Positions 21,714-32,445 of a stretch of DNA of 64,000 bases are shown piece after piece. The notes beneath the pieces were generated by a model. The model was given only the letters and a program-made list of their open reading frames with translations. It did not search any database and was not told where the DNA came from. The DNA is from Sphaerulina vaccinii (Eukaryota > Ascomycota > Dothideomycetes > Mycosphaerellales > Mycosphaerellaceae), in contig JAKUDP010000003.1 of assembly GCA_022570795.1 (NCBI GenBank), positions 558,001 through 622,000 of the forward strand, written 5' to 3'. The position numbers were made by a program, and so were the translations under genes. Each line of letters opens with the position of its first letter. The first letter of the stretch is position 1.

Positions 21714-22216
21714 ATGGCATACCTCTTCTACACCTTCGTCTTCTTCTTCCTCATTGTCGCAACAGGTAACCATTCTATCCTTCACTCACACCTTACACGC
21801 CATTCCTAATCAATATTATAGTCCTCTACGCCACCCGCAACACCTGGAAACCCTACGCCCCTCCAATCCCCTACCTAACAGCTCCCGGCGAAATCCCAGA
21901 CTGGGCCTACAATATCTACGACCGCATAAACGCCTACATAGATCGCTGGAGATACAGCGCCTTACCCTCATCCTTCCAAAACGAAGCAGAGCAAGGTTTC
22001 CACTCTTCGAACTTTGACATTGCAGAGAATATTGAAGGAGAAGATAGTAGATCTGGGTTATCTGGACAGCAGAAAGCGGAGATCTATGGGATTATGAGGA
22101 GGCAGGGTGTCACTTTTGATGAGGCGAGGAGGTTGTTTACTGAGAGGCAGTTTGCTGCTGCTGGGATTGGACCGGATGGGAGGCCGTTGGATAGGAAGGC
22201 TGTGGTGTTTTCTTGA
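21714..22216 (+). CDS. DUF2015 family fungal protein
   Basis: Fungal-only protein of unknown function, 148 aa. Exons 21714-21765 and 21822-22216 with a 56-nt intron. An N-terminal hydrophobic segment (AYLFYTFVFFFLIVAT) could anchor it in a membrane. The conserved C-terminal part reads GFHSSNFDIAENIEGEDSR, GLSGQQKAEIYGIMRRQGV, TFDEARRLFTERQF and GIGPDGRPLDRKAV, matching the DUF2015 pattern as I know it. Length is normal for the family. Divergent from the SF3B4-like gene. Confidence 0.88.
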
Positions 22217-22437
22217 GTTGGAACTTATGGGAGAGGGAGTTAGGGAGGGATGGGATATGTGCTTTATTGCGAGACAGAGAAGTGGCAGATCTGTTAAGCA
22301 TGTTTCTCATATGCATGCGTCTCTGCTCAATGCGACCATCTATCATGCCTCTGTCTGAGCTTCATCGTGCGAGCTCTAATGGGATGTTCTCGGAATCCTG
22401 CGACTAGTCTTACATCAATCCGACCACAGCATTCACT

Positions 22438-22624
22438 CCTCGACTTCGTTCAGCTGTTTCTCAGCCTTGTCCTCCTCAGCCTTGCTCGATGAGGGCTCAC
22501 CTGCCACGAACTCGTTCAACCTCACCCCGCCCTTCGGTGCCTTGTCCTTGTCTGTCTTCTCTGCTTTGTCACTCTCCGCTTTATCCTGCTCAGCCTTCAG
22601 GTTACTCGACGAGGATCCACCTCT
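22438..22624 (-). other. In-frame coding-like extension beyond the SEC15 stop
   Basis: Immediately after the TAG ending SEC15 the same frame remains open for about 62 codons to a TGA near 22438. It encodes RGGSSSNLKAEQDKAESDK, a KTDKDKAPKGGVRLNEFV stretch and GEPSSSKAEEDKAEK, with an internally repeated SSS...KAE..DKAE pattern. Composition is plainly protein-like. I found no intron that could remove the stop in phase. Confidence 0.5.
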
Positions 22625-25286
22625 CTAAGGTCGATCTCTCTTCGTAAACTGATCAAATCTGCCTCGGAGCCCCAGACCCTGCATACTCGGCTTCGAACTC
22701 AAGCCCTGAATATCAGGCATAAAGGACATTCTCTTTTCCTTAGCGCCACTTCCCGCAGGCTCATTAGACACTTTCTCCAGCAATTCAGCACCTTTAATCT
22801 TGTCCACTTTATCGAAACGTGTCTGACTCTTGGAGGAATCAAAGAACTCTTCACCTTTACCCTCAGCAGCGAGCATCATCAGATCGGTGGTCTGTCGTAA
22901 TGAAGTAAGACTTCCAATCAAAGTGGGTGCATCTGCGAGGGCTTCGACAAACTGTACAAGGTCGTCGATATCGAGCTTGAATGCTGTCGCAGCTTGCGGG
23001 GAGATTTGTCGTACGTTCGGGTCCAGAGGTAATGCGAGGAGTGATTCGCTGATGTGCTTTAGAGCTTCGAAGTAGATCAGCTCCTTAATCTGCTCTGGCA
23101 GTCCTAGGAGTACAGAACTCATGATGTTGGACAAGTATCTGGTCAGTTCCTGGATGTAGTTGCTAGCGGCATTCGGAGTGTAAGTGCTTGTCCATTCGTA
23201 CTCGGCAGTGTCGATCAGGTCGTCAATTTTGCTGTTCACGAGCTCAAAGATACGCTTCTCGGCTCGCTTCTTGGCAGAGTTGAATTGGCCTGTTGCATTG
23301 AGCTTGATGGGTCCGGCAGCGCTACTGCTTGATCGAGCTTCAACCAAGAGACCTTCGAGGTCAGTACATGCTTGCTCGAAGTGATCCAGGTTGGTCAAGA
23401 TCTGGACGATTTGGCCTGGATACTGCGATGAAAGTCTGTCCACCAAGCTGCGGCAGACTTTGTCGACTAGTAATTCATCCAGGCTTTCCTTCAGGGTCTT
23501 GTCTATCACAGTAGTATGGCGGAAGTGGTCGTCTGAGAAGAGGTAGATCTGGTTGAGAAAGTTGCGGATATCGATGCAGACGAGAGGATACATCTGGCTG
23601 AATGGGAGCACGCAAGGGTAGGTGATCTCCTCGGCATTCTCCTGGCCAGAAGGTGGTGTATACCAGGAGACTGAGATGACCTTGGTATACTCATCGGCGT
23701 TATTGATGGGCATTGGCATGTAGTCATCGGTGCTCACGATCTAGGTTCATGTTAGCTGAATGCATGTCTTAACTTTCGGTGGACTTACCTCTTGGAAGTC
23801 GTCGCTGAATCGCCTCTTCAACAGCGAGCTGTACTTGTCGAATAGAGTAAGAAGTAGTCCGTCCAGGCTGGCGACCGAGTAGCCCCAGCTATCCATGGTC
23901 TGTATGAACAACGCAATAACGCCTTTGACTTTCAAAAGCCTCTCATCGTTGTCGATGTGGTGTAGTGCTGTGCTGATGAGTGAAACAGATGATTGACACA
24001 TGCTCTCCCAAAGCTCATCGATGTCACTCTGTGAGCGGAAGTTCTCACTCTTTTGCATCGTAGCCTTCTCAACAATTGCGAAGCCAGCGATGCCCTCGAG
24101 AAGACCGCTGAGGCTGCTATTGTCATCTTCAAGCAGATTGATAGTCTGTGGAATGAGTAGATCCTTCTGCCTTCGGCGTGTTGCTGCGTAGTCTGCACGG
24201 AATTTCTCTGTCTCTCCAAGCGCATCGTGGATGTGCAAGCACTCAAATAGAGGTGAGAAGTCCACTTGCACTTCTTCATTGTTGAGAACATCAAATTCTT
24301 GATCCTCATCAGCAACAAGCTCGACTGCGGAGTTGAGCCCAAAGGAGCCCATGTAGTCATCCTTGTCTCCTCGTTCTTTCTGACGAGCTCTCCTCATCTC
24401 GGTGTGGTAGAAGGCTACCTCTCCCAGGAATTGAGAAGTCTCTCGAATCCTATAAAGCCAAGTATGTAGATCCTGGGTGACAGCTTCTGCAATCATTCGC
24501 TGCGTAGCGGGAACGGAGCGCTCGATCATCTCCGCGATCTTGTACCTGGTGACTTCACGAAGATGGACGTTCTGCAGTTCGTCGAGAGCTCGGAGGGCCG
24601 CATAGTGGTTCTTCTTGCCGAGCAGATCATGCACCTGGTTTGCGAGGCGGAGCACTTCCAAACAGTCCTTCAACGCTTGCGTTGCATCGTCGATGTTCTG
24701 ACGTACGCTGCGAGAGTCGACCAGGGCTTTCTTCTGCTCTGCCAGCTTTTCGGTACTCGCCTCAATACTCCTGCTAAGCTCCATGATCTCGGAAGTCAAC
24801 GTGACGGTCTCTTCTCGAACAGACTGTAGCTGATTGACACTGGTGATGAACTCCTGGTGGTTCGAGTTGCAGATCGACTCAATCTGAGACTCGCGATCGG
24901 CAGAGACATGATTGAGAGCGTGAATGAGGGGCGTGACTTGTGTCTGTGTCTCAGCATGCTTTAAAAGCGGTATGAGTTGATCCAGATAGTCCGATTCAGA
25001 AGAGGATAGAATGATCTGAGGCACTTGTCAGCACATTTCACTGATATTCCCAAGAGGACTCCTCAGTCACAACGTGCTTGCGCTGCGCTGCTCGCTGGTC
25101 ACGCTGCTGGCTTCGGCTTGACTGTGGAGGCTGGGCGGGCGCTCTTGATAGTCGATCAGTCAAGCAAGCGTTCAGCGCTTCCAGACATGATCCACCCTCG
25201 ACATTGGGCGGGGCTTCGAACACGACACGTACCTGCTGCACCGCCCCGGTGAGATCGTCGTACTGGTCGGCGATAAGTCCTGGCAT
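22625..25286 (-). CDS. SEC15: Exocyst complex subunit Sec15
   Basis: Vesicle-tethering subunit acting at growth sites on the plasma membrane with Rab GTPase Sec4. Exons 25233-25286, 23789-25015, 22625-23741; introns of 217 and 47 nt. The first exon encodes MPGLIADQYDDLTGAVQQ and joins IILSSSESDYLDQLIPLLK, the usual fungal Sec15 start. About 799 aa of helical rods: coiled coil near residues 50-110 (ESICNSNHQEFITSVNQLQ), then LRLANQVHDLLGKKNHYAAL, RDFLNQ-type core (DIRNFLNQIYLFSDDH) and the Rab-binding C-terminal region (SVLLGLPEQIKELIYFEAL). Ends KRDRP at a TAG, followed by a coding-like in-frame extension (separate entry). Length without the extension is normal. Confidence 0.95.
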
Positions 25287-27148
25287 TGCAGATGCGTTGA
25301 CAACGGAGCTGTTCGCCGTTGGCAGATGAGTTCGCTGCCTTGCGAACAGGATTCCAAAGGCTTCGCCGGCGCTTCGAACCCTCTATTGATCTTGGCAACA
25401 AGCTCTCTTAAGAACCGAAGCAGAAACACATGCGAGAATCCGAGAACCTTGAAGGCAGGTACGGCAGACTCGGTCGTGTTCCAGGAGCAGCAGCTGCACA
25501 GAAGCTTCCGGATGTTTACGCGCGTTTCCAAGAACCAGACTTCGACGACGCCGCCGCCGCTACTGGTGCCTGGGAACCACGCGAGGCGACCACGCACTCA
25601 ATAAGGTCGTTGGCAAAGGTGGCAGCCTCGGAGAGATGGAACTTGCAAACACACTAGGACTCCTGCGGGCTGGAAAAAACGTATACGGTCCAGCAAGGGC
25701 TTGAATGATACGGGCGATCGTCCAGTCCAGCTACACTGTACTTCGACAGGAGGATTCCAGGCAACAAGAAATTTGCTGCTGTCGCAAACTGCTATCGTCC
25801 TACAGGATAGCGAGGAGAGCTCTTTGCATCTGCTGGTTCTACTTCAACAGACTCTACACCTGTCAGCAAACGATCAATACTGCGTAACCATGCTCTACGC
25901 ATATGGTAGATGGAAGACACCACTGGCCACACATACTCAGCTAGGACAAATGCGTATGTCAACTCCACCATTGGTGTCCAGAAAAACTTTCAATGAATCA
26001 AGATACCAGGAGATTCCAGTGTGCTGGGCTCTATACCGCGTCTTTGGTGCTATGGTATCATATCAAGCCTGCAAACGCGTGAGGTTCCCAGCTGGTCCCC
26101 GTCCATTCCCGAAGCTCGTCGTCACGTGCATTGGATGGCTCCACCGAAGCTGCTCAGCACGACCCACCACCCTGGTTTATGCTTTTTGGCTCCCGCAGCT
26201 AAAATACGCCACCAGATCTGAGGTCTGTGTCCAATATCAAAATCCTTTGGCACGTGGAAACATTGGATTCACATGCGTCTACCGCATATCTGTCATATAT
26301 ATGATATTTGAGTACAAGAAGTGGCACGAATCACCGCGCCCGTATATACATGCAATCACGCACTGTATCCAGACACTGTGTGTGCTGTGCTGACCTCGAG
26401 AGTGTGGGTAACTGGCAGGTGCGCGAGTGTGGGTGGGGTCTTGCCTGAAGTCAGTTCTCTTCGACGGTCAAGAAGGGAACTTCAATGCCTCATACAATGC
26501 GTTCCACCGGTGCTACAGACACCACGAAAAGCGCACAGTTGCAACCGCAGCGCGCTCTTTCGTATGCCACCAATATCATGCTGAAAGGGTGTTGATGTTG
26601 CGGCCGTCGATATGGTGGGAGGAAGGTATCCTCTGGTCGTGCTTGCGCACAGGCTTTGGGACGTACCTTCCCCTGCTCTCTGCTCCCGCCCACTCATCGC
26701 AGCTGGATTGGGAGTTGCCTCTTCTACCCTTCGCCCCCCAACTTTCTCGGCCTTTTCTTCCCTCCACTCCAACCAGACTTCTCTTCCAGACACGCAACCT
26801 TTGGCAACACTCTTCTTTATCGACAGTATCAGCACATTCACTCTGCTAAACACACCATCGGTACATCATTCATTGACTTGGTCGTGCTGAGATTGACTCC
26901 ATTTGGTCGCGGTCGCCATTGGCATTGCTCCTTCAACAGTCCTCACAACCTCCTTGGACTTTGAACCAGATACACCACAAGCCTCTTCAAGACCTCAGCA
27001 GTACAGCCGATATACGCACACTGTAAGCTTGCCTCAGCCGCCAGCTTTTGTGTCGTCGCACCACTGACTTTGCGCGCAGAGAAGAGTGTTTGAAGTCGCC
27101 CGTCGCAATTTGCACCACACGAACACAAATCACCTTTCAACACACAAC
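25287..27148. other. Intergenic between SEC15 and the Mei2-like gene
   Basis: Nearly 1.9 kb without a confident gene. A plus frame 25430-25657 (75 aa, with KLPDVYARFQEPDFDDAAAA) looks somewhat protein-like. A 230-codon frame at 25701-26393 has chance-like composition and no ATG at its start. The part at 26770-27065 is duplicated in degenerate form downstream of the Mei2-like gene (separate entries). Confidence 0.4.
26770..27065 (+). repeat. Mei2-like upstream segment, duplicated downstream
   Basis: The 5' flank of the Mei2-like gene. Its parts (CAGACTTCTCTTCCAGACAC..., CATTCATTGACTTGGTCGTG, and CAGCAGTACAGCCGATATAC) recur in the same order and orientation, with many substitutions and an insertion, at about 30640-31180. 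Confidence 0.6.
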
Positions 27149-29661
27149 ATGACTTCCTCCTCCAACAACAACAGCAAGGCCGCCGGCAACCAGACCTACA
27201 AGCGTCGTGCCGATGACCCTCGTGTCGCCGTACCTGACATGTACGCCATCTCCTGTTCATGTCATCACCGCTCTCACCAAACTGACACAAACACAGGTCC
27301 AAGGTCGCGGCCGCCCGCAACAAGGCAGCTTCCTCTGGCAACCACTCTGCGTCTTCTTCGCAAGACAAGAAGACCATCAACGGCAACAGCAATGCCACCA
27401 TCAATGGCAACGGCAAGGCCACCGTCAACGGCGGCAGCACCCACCAGCTTGCTGGTCAGCTTGGCTCCCTCCAGCTCAGCGGTCAGGCTGGCACCTTCCA
27501 ACCTCGTTCCCAAGACCCATACTACAAGCACCTCCTGCAGGACAGTCAGCCAGAAGCCGCTGCTCCCGTCATTGTGTCCAGCACCGGCAATGGCAAGTCC
27601 GCCGCCAAATCGCAGTCGCCAATCGGCACTCGTCCAGATGGCAAGGGTCGCGAGGTCGCTAGTGTCTTCTCAACCGACACCGACTTCGCTGGCGGCCGGT
27701 ACCTCATGATCAATGGTATCAAAGACGGCAATGACTTCAACGATGGCATGCACCGCATTACCACCAAGGTAAGTCACTATCTCATCTCATCGTCGTGTTG
27801 ACTCTGCTGACCCTCTCCTTAGTTCGAGCCAAAGGCAGACATCGTCGTCTCTCACCACAAGCTGGTACTCGCCAACAACCCGGAGGGTCCTTCTACTGCT
27901 TTCGTCGCACTCGATGACATCCGCGATGTCAATGAGTTCCAGTGTCGCACGGATGCCGTCAAGGGTCACTGGCAGGTCAAGCGCGTGGGACACCACGACT
28001 ACTACTCAGCAGCACCTGCGTCCATCGGCAATCCGTACCACGACGGCCAAGTCCTCATTGAATACACTCCAAAGGATGGCATGACTCTGCCTCTGTCTCA
28101 GCAAGACCAGCAAGCACTCGTTCAAGACATCCTGACCCTCGCACGCAGCTACGGCGAGGTGCTGGCTCTCGAACAGGGCCCTGCTGGCCTGCTGCACTTC
28201 CACGTTGAGTTCTACAAGCTCAGCGACGCACGTGAACTCTTAAAAGAGGTCGACGTCATGTGCCCTGCTTCTGTTGGCGTGAGTACACTGTCCCACACCT
28301 GCACCCTACCATTGCTGACATCAGTGCAGGACTTCTATGCCGTCGCCACCGCTTACGGCATCCCACCCGACTCCGACGATGGTTACTCGAACGGCACTGC
28401 ACACCTGAACACATCTGCCAACCACAGCAACGCCTCTCCGACAGGTCGTACCAACTGGGTCTCTGGTCCAAACGGTCAATACGCTGCTCAGAAGTCAATG
28501 TACACCGTGCCTAGAATGCCTGTGCACAGTGACTTCCTCGACGAGGTGGCATACCAGCCTGGTCAGCGGTTCACCATCTTTCGTCAAGGTGTTCCAGCTC
28601 AGGGCTACTACAACAATTACCAGGCACCAATGCCCGCTGCCGGTGGTCGTGGTGGGTATGGTGGCCGCGGTGGCTATGGCGGTGGCAATGGCGGTGGCAA
28701 TGTTGGCCGTCGCTACTATGGTCCTCTCCACAACATTTGGGGCGGTAGAGACCACAACAAGCCCAACCCTGATCGCACTACCGAGCCGCAGTACATCCAC
28801 GTTGAGAAGGTCTACAACGGCAGAGATGTTCGAACCACGGTCATGCTCCGCAATATCCCGAACAAGTGGACCTGCCATCACCTGAAGCACTTCCTTGACT
28901 TCCACTGCCCAGGCGAGTACGACTTCAGCTACTTGCGCATCGATTTCGAAAACAACACCAACGTCGGCTACGGCTTCGTCAACTTCATCGACGCTCAGTC
29001 CATCGCCAAGCTCATGGAGGCAATGTCTGGACTCGAGTGGGAGCGTGGTCACCGCCCCTACAAGCGCTTCGAGGCATCGTACGCCACGATTCAAGGACTC
29101 GACTGCCTCGTTGAAAAGTTTCGAAACTCCTCGGTGATCAGCGAGAACCCCGACTACCGACCCATGCTCTGGTTCACGCCATCCGACGCTCCATCTCCAC
29201 AGTACGTCGGCACCATCAAGCCATTCCCACCGCCGAACAACTTTACCAAGCGCCAGCGCTCGCACGACAACGCCGCCACAGTTGGCTTGTTCGCTCCGCG
29301 CTCATCTCACCGTGGCAACCAGGGCCGTCGCTCTGTCTGGGACCGTGGCACATCCCGCCAGATGAGAGAGGATGCCATCTACCAGCACCAGAACTACACC
29401 ACTGCTCCTCCACCACCACCTGGCACTGGGTACTACGGCCCACCTTACGGCTGGTACCCTCCATACCCTCCTGCCGCTCCGCCGTTCCCACCACCAGCCA
29501 TGCCACCACAGTATCCGCCGCAGTACTACCAGGCCGGTCCGGCCAATCCAGAGAGCGTCCCACGCACCTTCTCTGAGGACGTCGACGAAGAGGAGGAGCC
29601 TGCTGTCGCCCCTCGCGGTGGCCCAGCTCGCCGTGGCCAGCAGGAGCACCCTCGCTACTAG
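27149..29661 (+). CDS. Mei2-like RNA-binding protein (RRM_2)
   Basis: Predicted RNA-binding regulator of 783 aa. Exons 27149-27240, 27297-27768, 27823-28278, 28330-29661; all introns are 51-56 nt and phases fit. The N-terminal half is Ser/Asn/Gly-rich and contains a degenerate RRM-like region (FAGGRYLMINGI, TAFVALDDIRDVNEFQ) and a second (GQVLIEYTPKD, GLLHFHVEFYKLSDARE). A Gly-rich linker (GGRGGYGGRGGYGGGNGG) leads to the hallmark Mei2 C-terminal RRM at about 435-540: TTVMLRNIPNKWTCHHLKHF, YDFSYLRIDFENNTNVGYGF, FEASYATIQGLDCLVEKF. The tail is Pro/Tyr-rich, ending DVDEEEEPAV and RGGPARRGQQ. Fission yeast Mei2 drives entry into meiosis; the role here is inferred only. Confidence 0.93.
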
Positions 29662-29679
29662 ACAGATTTGAGATAGAGT

Positions 29680-30600
29680 AGGCTGTGTGTTGGCATCACC
29701 AGGAGAGCTAGCTGCACGTAGAACATAGTCGATAATGTGCATTTGCTCCGCGTTTTGACATCCTTCTCCGCTGTTTCATTGCCACCACGCCGCCGAGTGC
29801 TTGACCCTGCCAGTTTCTCAAATTTTGACCATGATGGAGATGAAGTCATGTTTGCCATGCCTATCACAAGCTGTGCGTTGGCTTGCGCCAGGAAGAGATG
29901 CGCCAGGCAGGCTTACTCGAGGATATGGAGGACGGCGATGGAATCTCACCGAATGTGTTCCAACTCGCTGGCCTCTTTAAGGCTGCTCTGTTCCCTGTTG
30001 GAGGTGTCATCTTCGGCGCAATACCTGCGATACAAGCGGAGCTGAGCCATCTCTTTACTAAGCGCTTGACACATGTGGTCAGCTTAAAGCCATCGCTTCC
30101 AGCGATCAAGTCGATCAGGGGCACGAGAGCCATGACACCGTAGGCCTTCCCCACGACCCCAGCACTGTTCAACACACCACGATACCCACTCTGCATAGCG
30201 AAGGCGTTGGAGCCCACTCTTCCACGCCGCCGAATGGTTTACCGTGCCAGTATCAGAGCAGAGTGGCGGAATCAGAGAGCATGATCGTAATACGATTGCC
30301 ATCACCAGGAGAGAAAGAAGCACGTAGCCCTTAGCAACAATGTGCATTTCTCTCAGCTCTCACGTCCTTCTCCGCTGTCTCAATGCTGCCACGCCGCTCA
30401 GTGCCCATACCTGCCAGTATTATAACCGAGTAGCGGGATCAGAGAGCATGATCTTGATTGTGTTGGCAGCACCAGGAGAGACAGAAGCACATCGACCTTG
30501 TGCATTTCTCCCATTCTCAGGTCCTTCTCCGCCGTTTCAATGCCACTACGCCGCCGATTGTCCTTCCCTCCCAGTGTCGTCAAATCGATGTAACATCAGA
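29680..30600. repeat. Degenerate repeat cluster downstream of the Mei2-like gene
   Basis: At least four imperfect copies of an element, with cores at about 29788, 30224, 30391 and 30548 (each a variant of ACGCCGCCGAGTG followed by CTGCCAGT). Fuller copies include CATCACCAGGAGAG, then TGTGCATTTCTC and CGTCCTTCTCCGCTGTYTCA upstream of the core. The first copy starts within 30 bases of the Mei2-like stop, so it is probably in its 3' UTR. The same core and flanks occur in the array next to PHA2. Confidence 0.65.
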
Positions 30601-30604
30601 GATC

Positions 30605-31190
30605 ATCGTCGCCGTCGTGTTTGGTATTGCTCCACCAACCGTCACCAGACTCTTCTTTCAGAACACACAACCAATTGTCGGCATTCTTCTACAACAGCAC
30701 CAGCACACTCACGGTTAAATACCACCACTATCAGTATACCCTTCATTGATTTGGTTGTGGTCAGCTTGACGCCCTTGGTCGCCGTCGTGTTTGGCATCGC
30801 TACGTCCAGCAGTCCATACCTCTCTGCTGCCTTCATTTCAGGCGCCACCTCCTCTCGCATATTACAACATGGCAGTTGCAGATTATAATAAGTAGGTGCA
30901 AGCAAGCTAGCTCTGGTGGAGCGAGCCTTCCACCTTGCCTGCCTTCAAGTCAGGATAACACCTGCCTCTCACACAGCCCAGCTCCAACCTCACTTTATGC
31001 GACACCACGATGAGTGTACGAGGTGGTCTCACCGGGCTGAGAAGGAGACAGCCTCTTTGGTCTTTGGTCCATGCAGGATGCAGCACAGTACAAGACTGCT
31101 CGAAGACATCCAGCAGTACAACCAATACACGCACATTATAAGCCTGCCTTGCCCGCCAGCTTTGGCGTCGCCGCACTAGTGTCGCGTCGT
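30605..31190 (+). repeat. Degenerate duplicate of the Mei2-like upstream region plus a dispersed repeat
   Basis: Contains diverged copies of 26770-26935 (at about 30641-30802) and of 26984-27060 (at about 31108-31180). Between them lies the copy of the repeat also found at 8795-8935. A short motif GTCGCCGTCGTGTTTGG recurs at about 30608 and 30779, with a variant near 31183. No intact gene. Confidence 0.6.
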
Positions 31191-31207
31191 GTTTGGTATT
31201 GGTTCCT

Positions 31208-31630
31208 GACAAGCCAGAGCCATTCGCCACGGCACTCCCCGTTGAGCTGCGTACATTGCCGTCTAAGCTGCAACATCCTGTGCAGCGAGAGAATGACTTC
31301 GATGAGAATGCTGTTGCTTAGTATGCCGAGATAGTCCGCAGCGCTTTAGCAGATGTTGCATAAGTCCCAGCAGAAGAGATGGCCGTCGACTCGAGGATCT
31401 ATTCTGTCGGCATCGATTCTATTGCTGGCATACAAATGGTATTGCGCTGCAGGAAGGCGGGTTTGCGCATACGTGTTGCGGCTACTGTCAGAGGTCTCCA
31501 CTAGCAGTCCTCTTCGACTCTTTGGACTACATACCATCGGTGTCGAGTTGTCGTGTTCCGGGTCGAGGGAAACGAGTCAGAAGCCGGCTATGATGATTCC
31601 GCTGGTCACTGTCCTATCATGCTGCCGTAA
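31208..31630 (+). pseudogene. Relic of a nonribosomal peptide synthetase carrier (T/PCP) domain
   Basis: One frame from 31208 reads like the end of an adenylation domain and a thiolation domain of a siderophore-type NRPS: DKPEPFATALPVELRTLPSK, then YAEIVRSALADVA, VPAEEMAVDSRIYSVGIDSI and AGIQMVLRCRKAGLRI. The phosphopantetheine Ser lies in GIDSI (codon at 31418-31420). The frame is broken by TAG at 31319-31321, TAA at 31361-31363 and TAG at 31502-31504; all three would be repaired by a single T-to-C to CAG or CAA. After 31502 it degrades further (NESEAGYDDSAGHCPIMLP). No remaining condensation or adenylation domain is visible nearby, so this is a small orphan fragment. Confidence 0.7.
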
Positions 31631-32445
31631 GGTGCCAGGTATTCGAAACACGCAAATCCAGTAATATCGAGAATGACGCTGTGGATGTCTCCTCCTCTTC
31701 TCTATGTTCCTCCTAGCCACGCTGTTGCCGATCATTGCGTATGCTTCCATCGACCATGTACTGACAGAAATCTAGACCCACGACTCTTAAGTCTAAAGAT
31801 GTGCCTGCTATCAATTCCTCGAGGACTGTATCATCCGCGTCCAGTATTGTAGTTCCTATCCTTTCATAGACTTCAGGTATGCTATTGTGCTCGGGTCACA
31901 GCAATTGAGACCCGAGTCGGAGTCCTTGCCATATCTCCATTGCTATCCTACCGTTGAAGACCAAGAATATAGACTCCGTGAGAAATCATCTTCCTATGCC
32001 CGTGCCTTGCTTCAACCCAAACGCAGTCTGCGTCTTTCAGCTTACTCTTCATACCCAAGACTAGCTCTTCACCATCTTTCCAGGACTAGCTCTTCACGAT
32101 CATCCCTTCCATTCAACTCGATCTGCTTTCTGTAGACCAGAACACACCGCATATTGACGCCTGCTGCTGCTTCTCACTTACCTTGCAAGAAGTCGTTTGC
32201 GTCACATCTGAGGCCATTGAAGCGTGTATGCTGTCAATGATAAGCTCATGTCGAGGAGAACGTGTTTCACACATGTTCTTTGGTTCGTGCTCGCCCAGAC
32301 TTTCTTGCCCCAATGATGATCAAGCTCTCCTCCTCCCACGACTCGACACCATCACCATCACCACTTCCCGACAGCACATGCTCCTTAACGCTGACAAGAT
32401 GGCATGAGACTCAAACTAACGGACTGCACTCGCACAGATTGTACA
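31631..32445. other. Intergenic, possibly more decayed sequence
   Basis: Between the NRPS relic and LAS21. Short frames only; some may be further NRPS remains but none can be recognised. The last part presumably contains the LAS21 promoter. Confidence 0.35.

Noticed and set aside
22625..22720. An intron that would bypass the SEC15 TAG
   Set aside because: The candidate GT sites either give the wrong phase or an intron under 30 nt with a non-consensus donor.
25701..26393. 230-codon plus-strand frame
   Set aside because: Does not start with ATG, low-order composition and no domain; more likely chance in an intergenic region.
28495..29265. 256-codon minus-strand frame inside the Mei2-like gene
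   Set aside because: Exact complement of the conserved RNA-binding exon; a codon-bias shadow.
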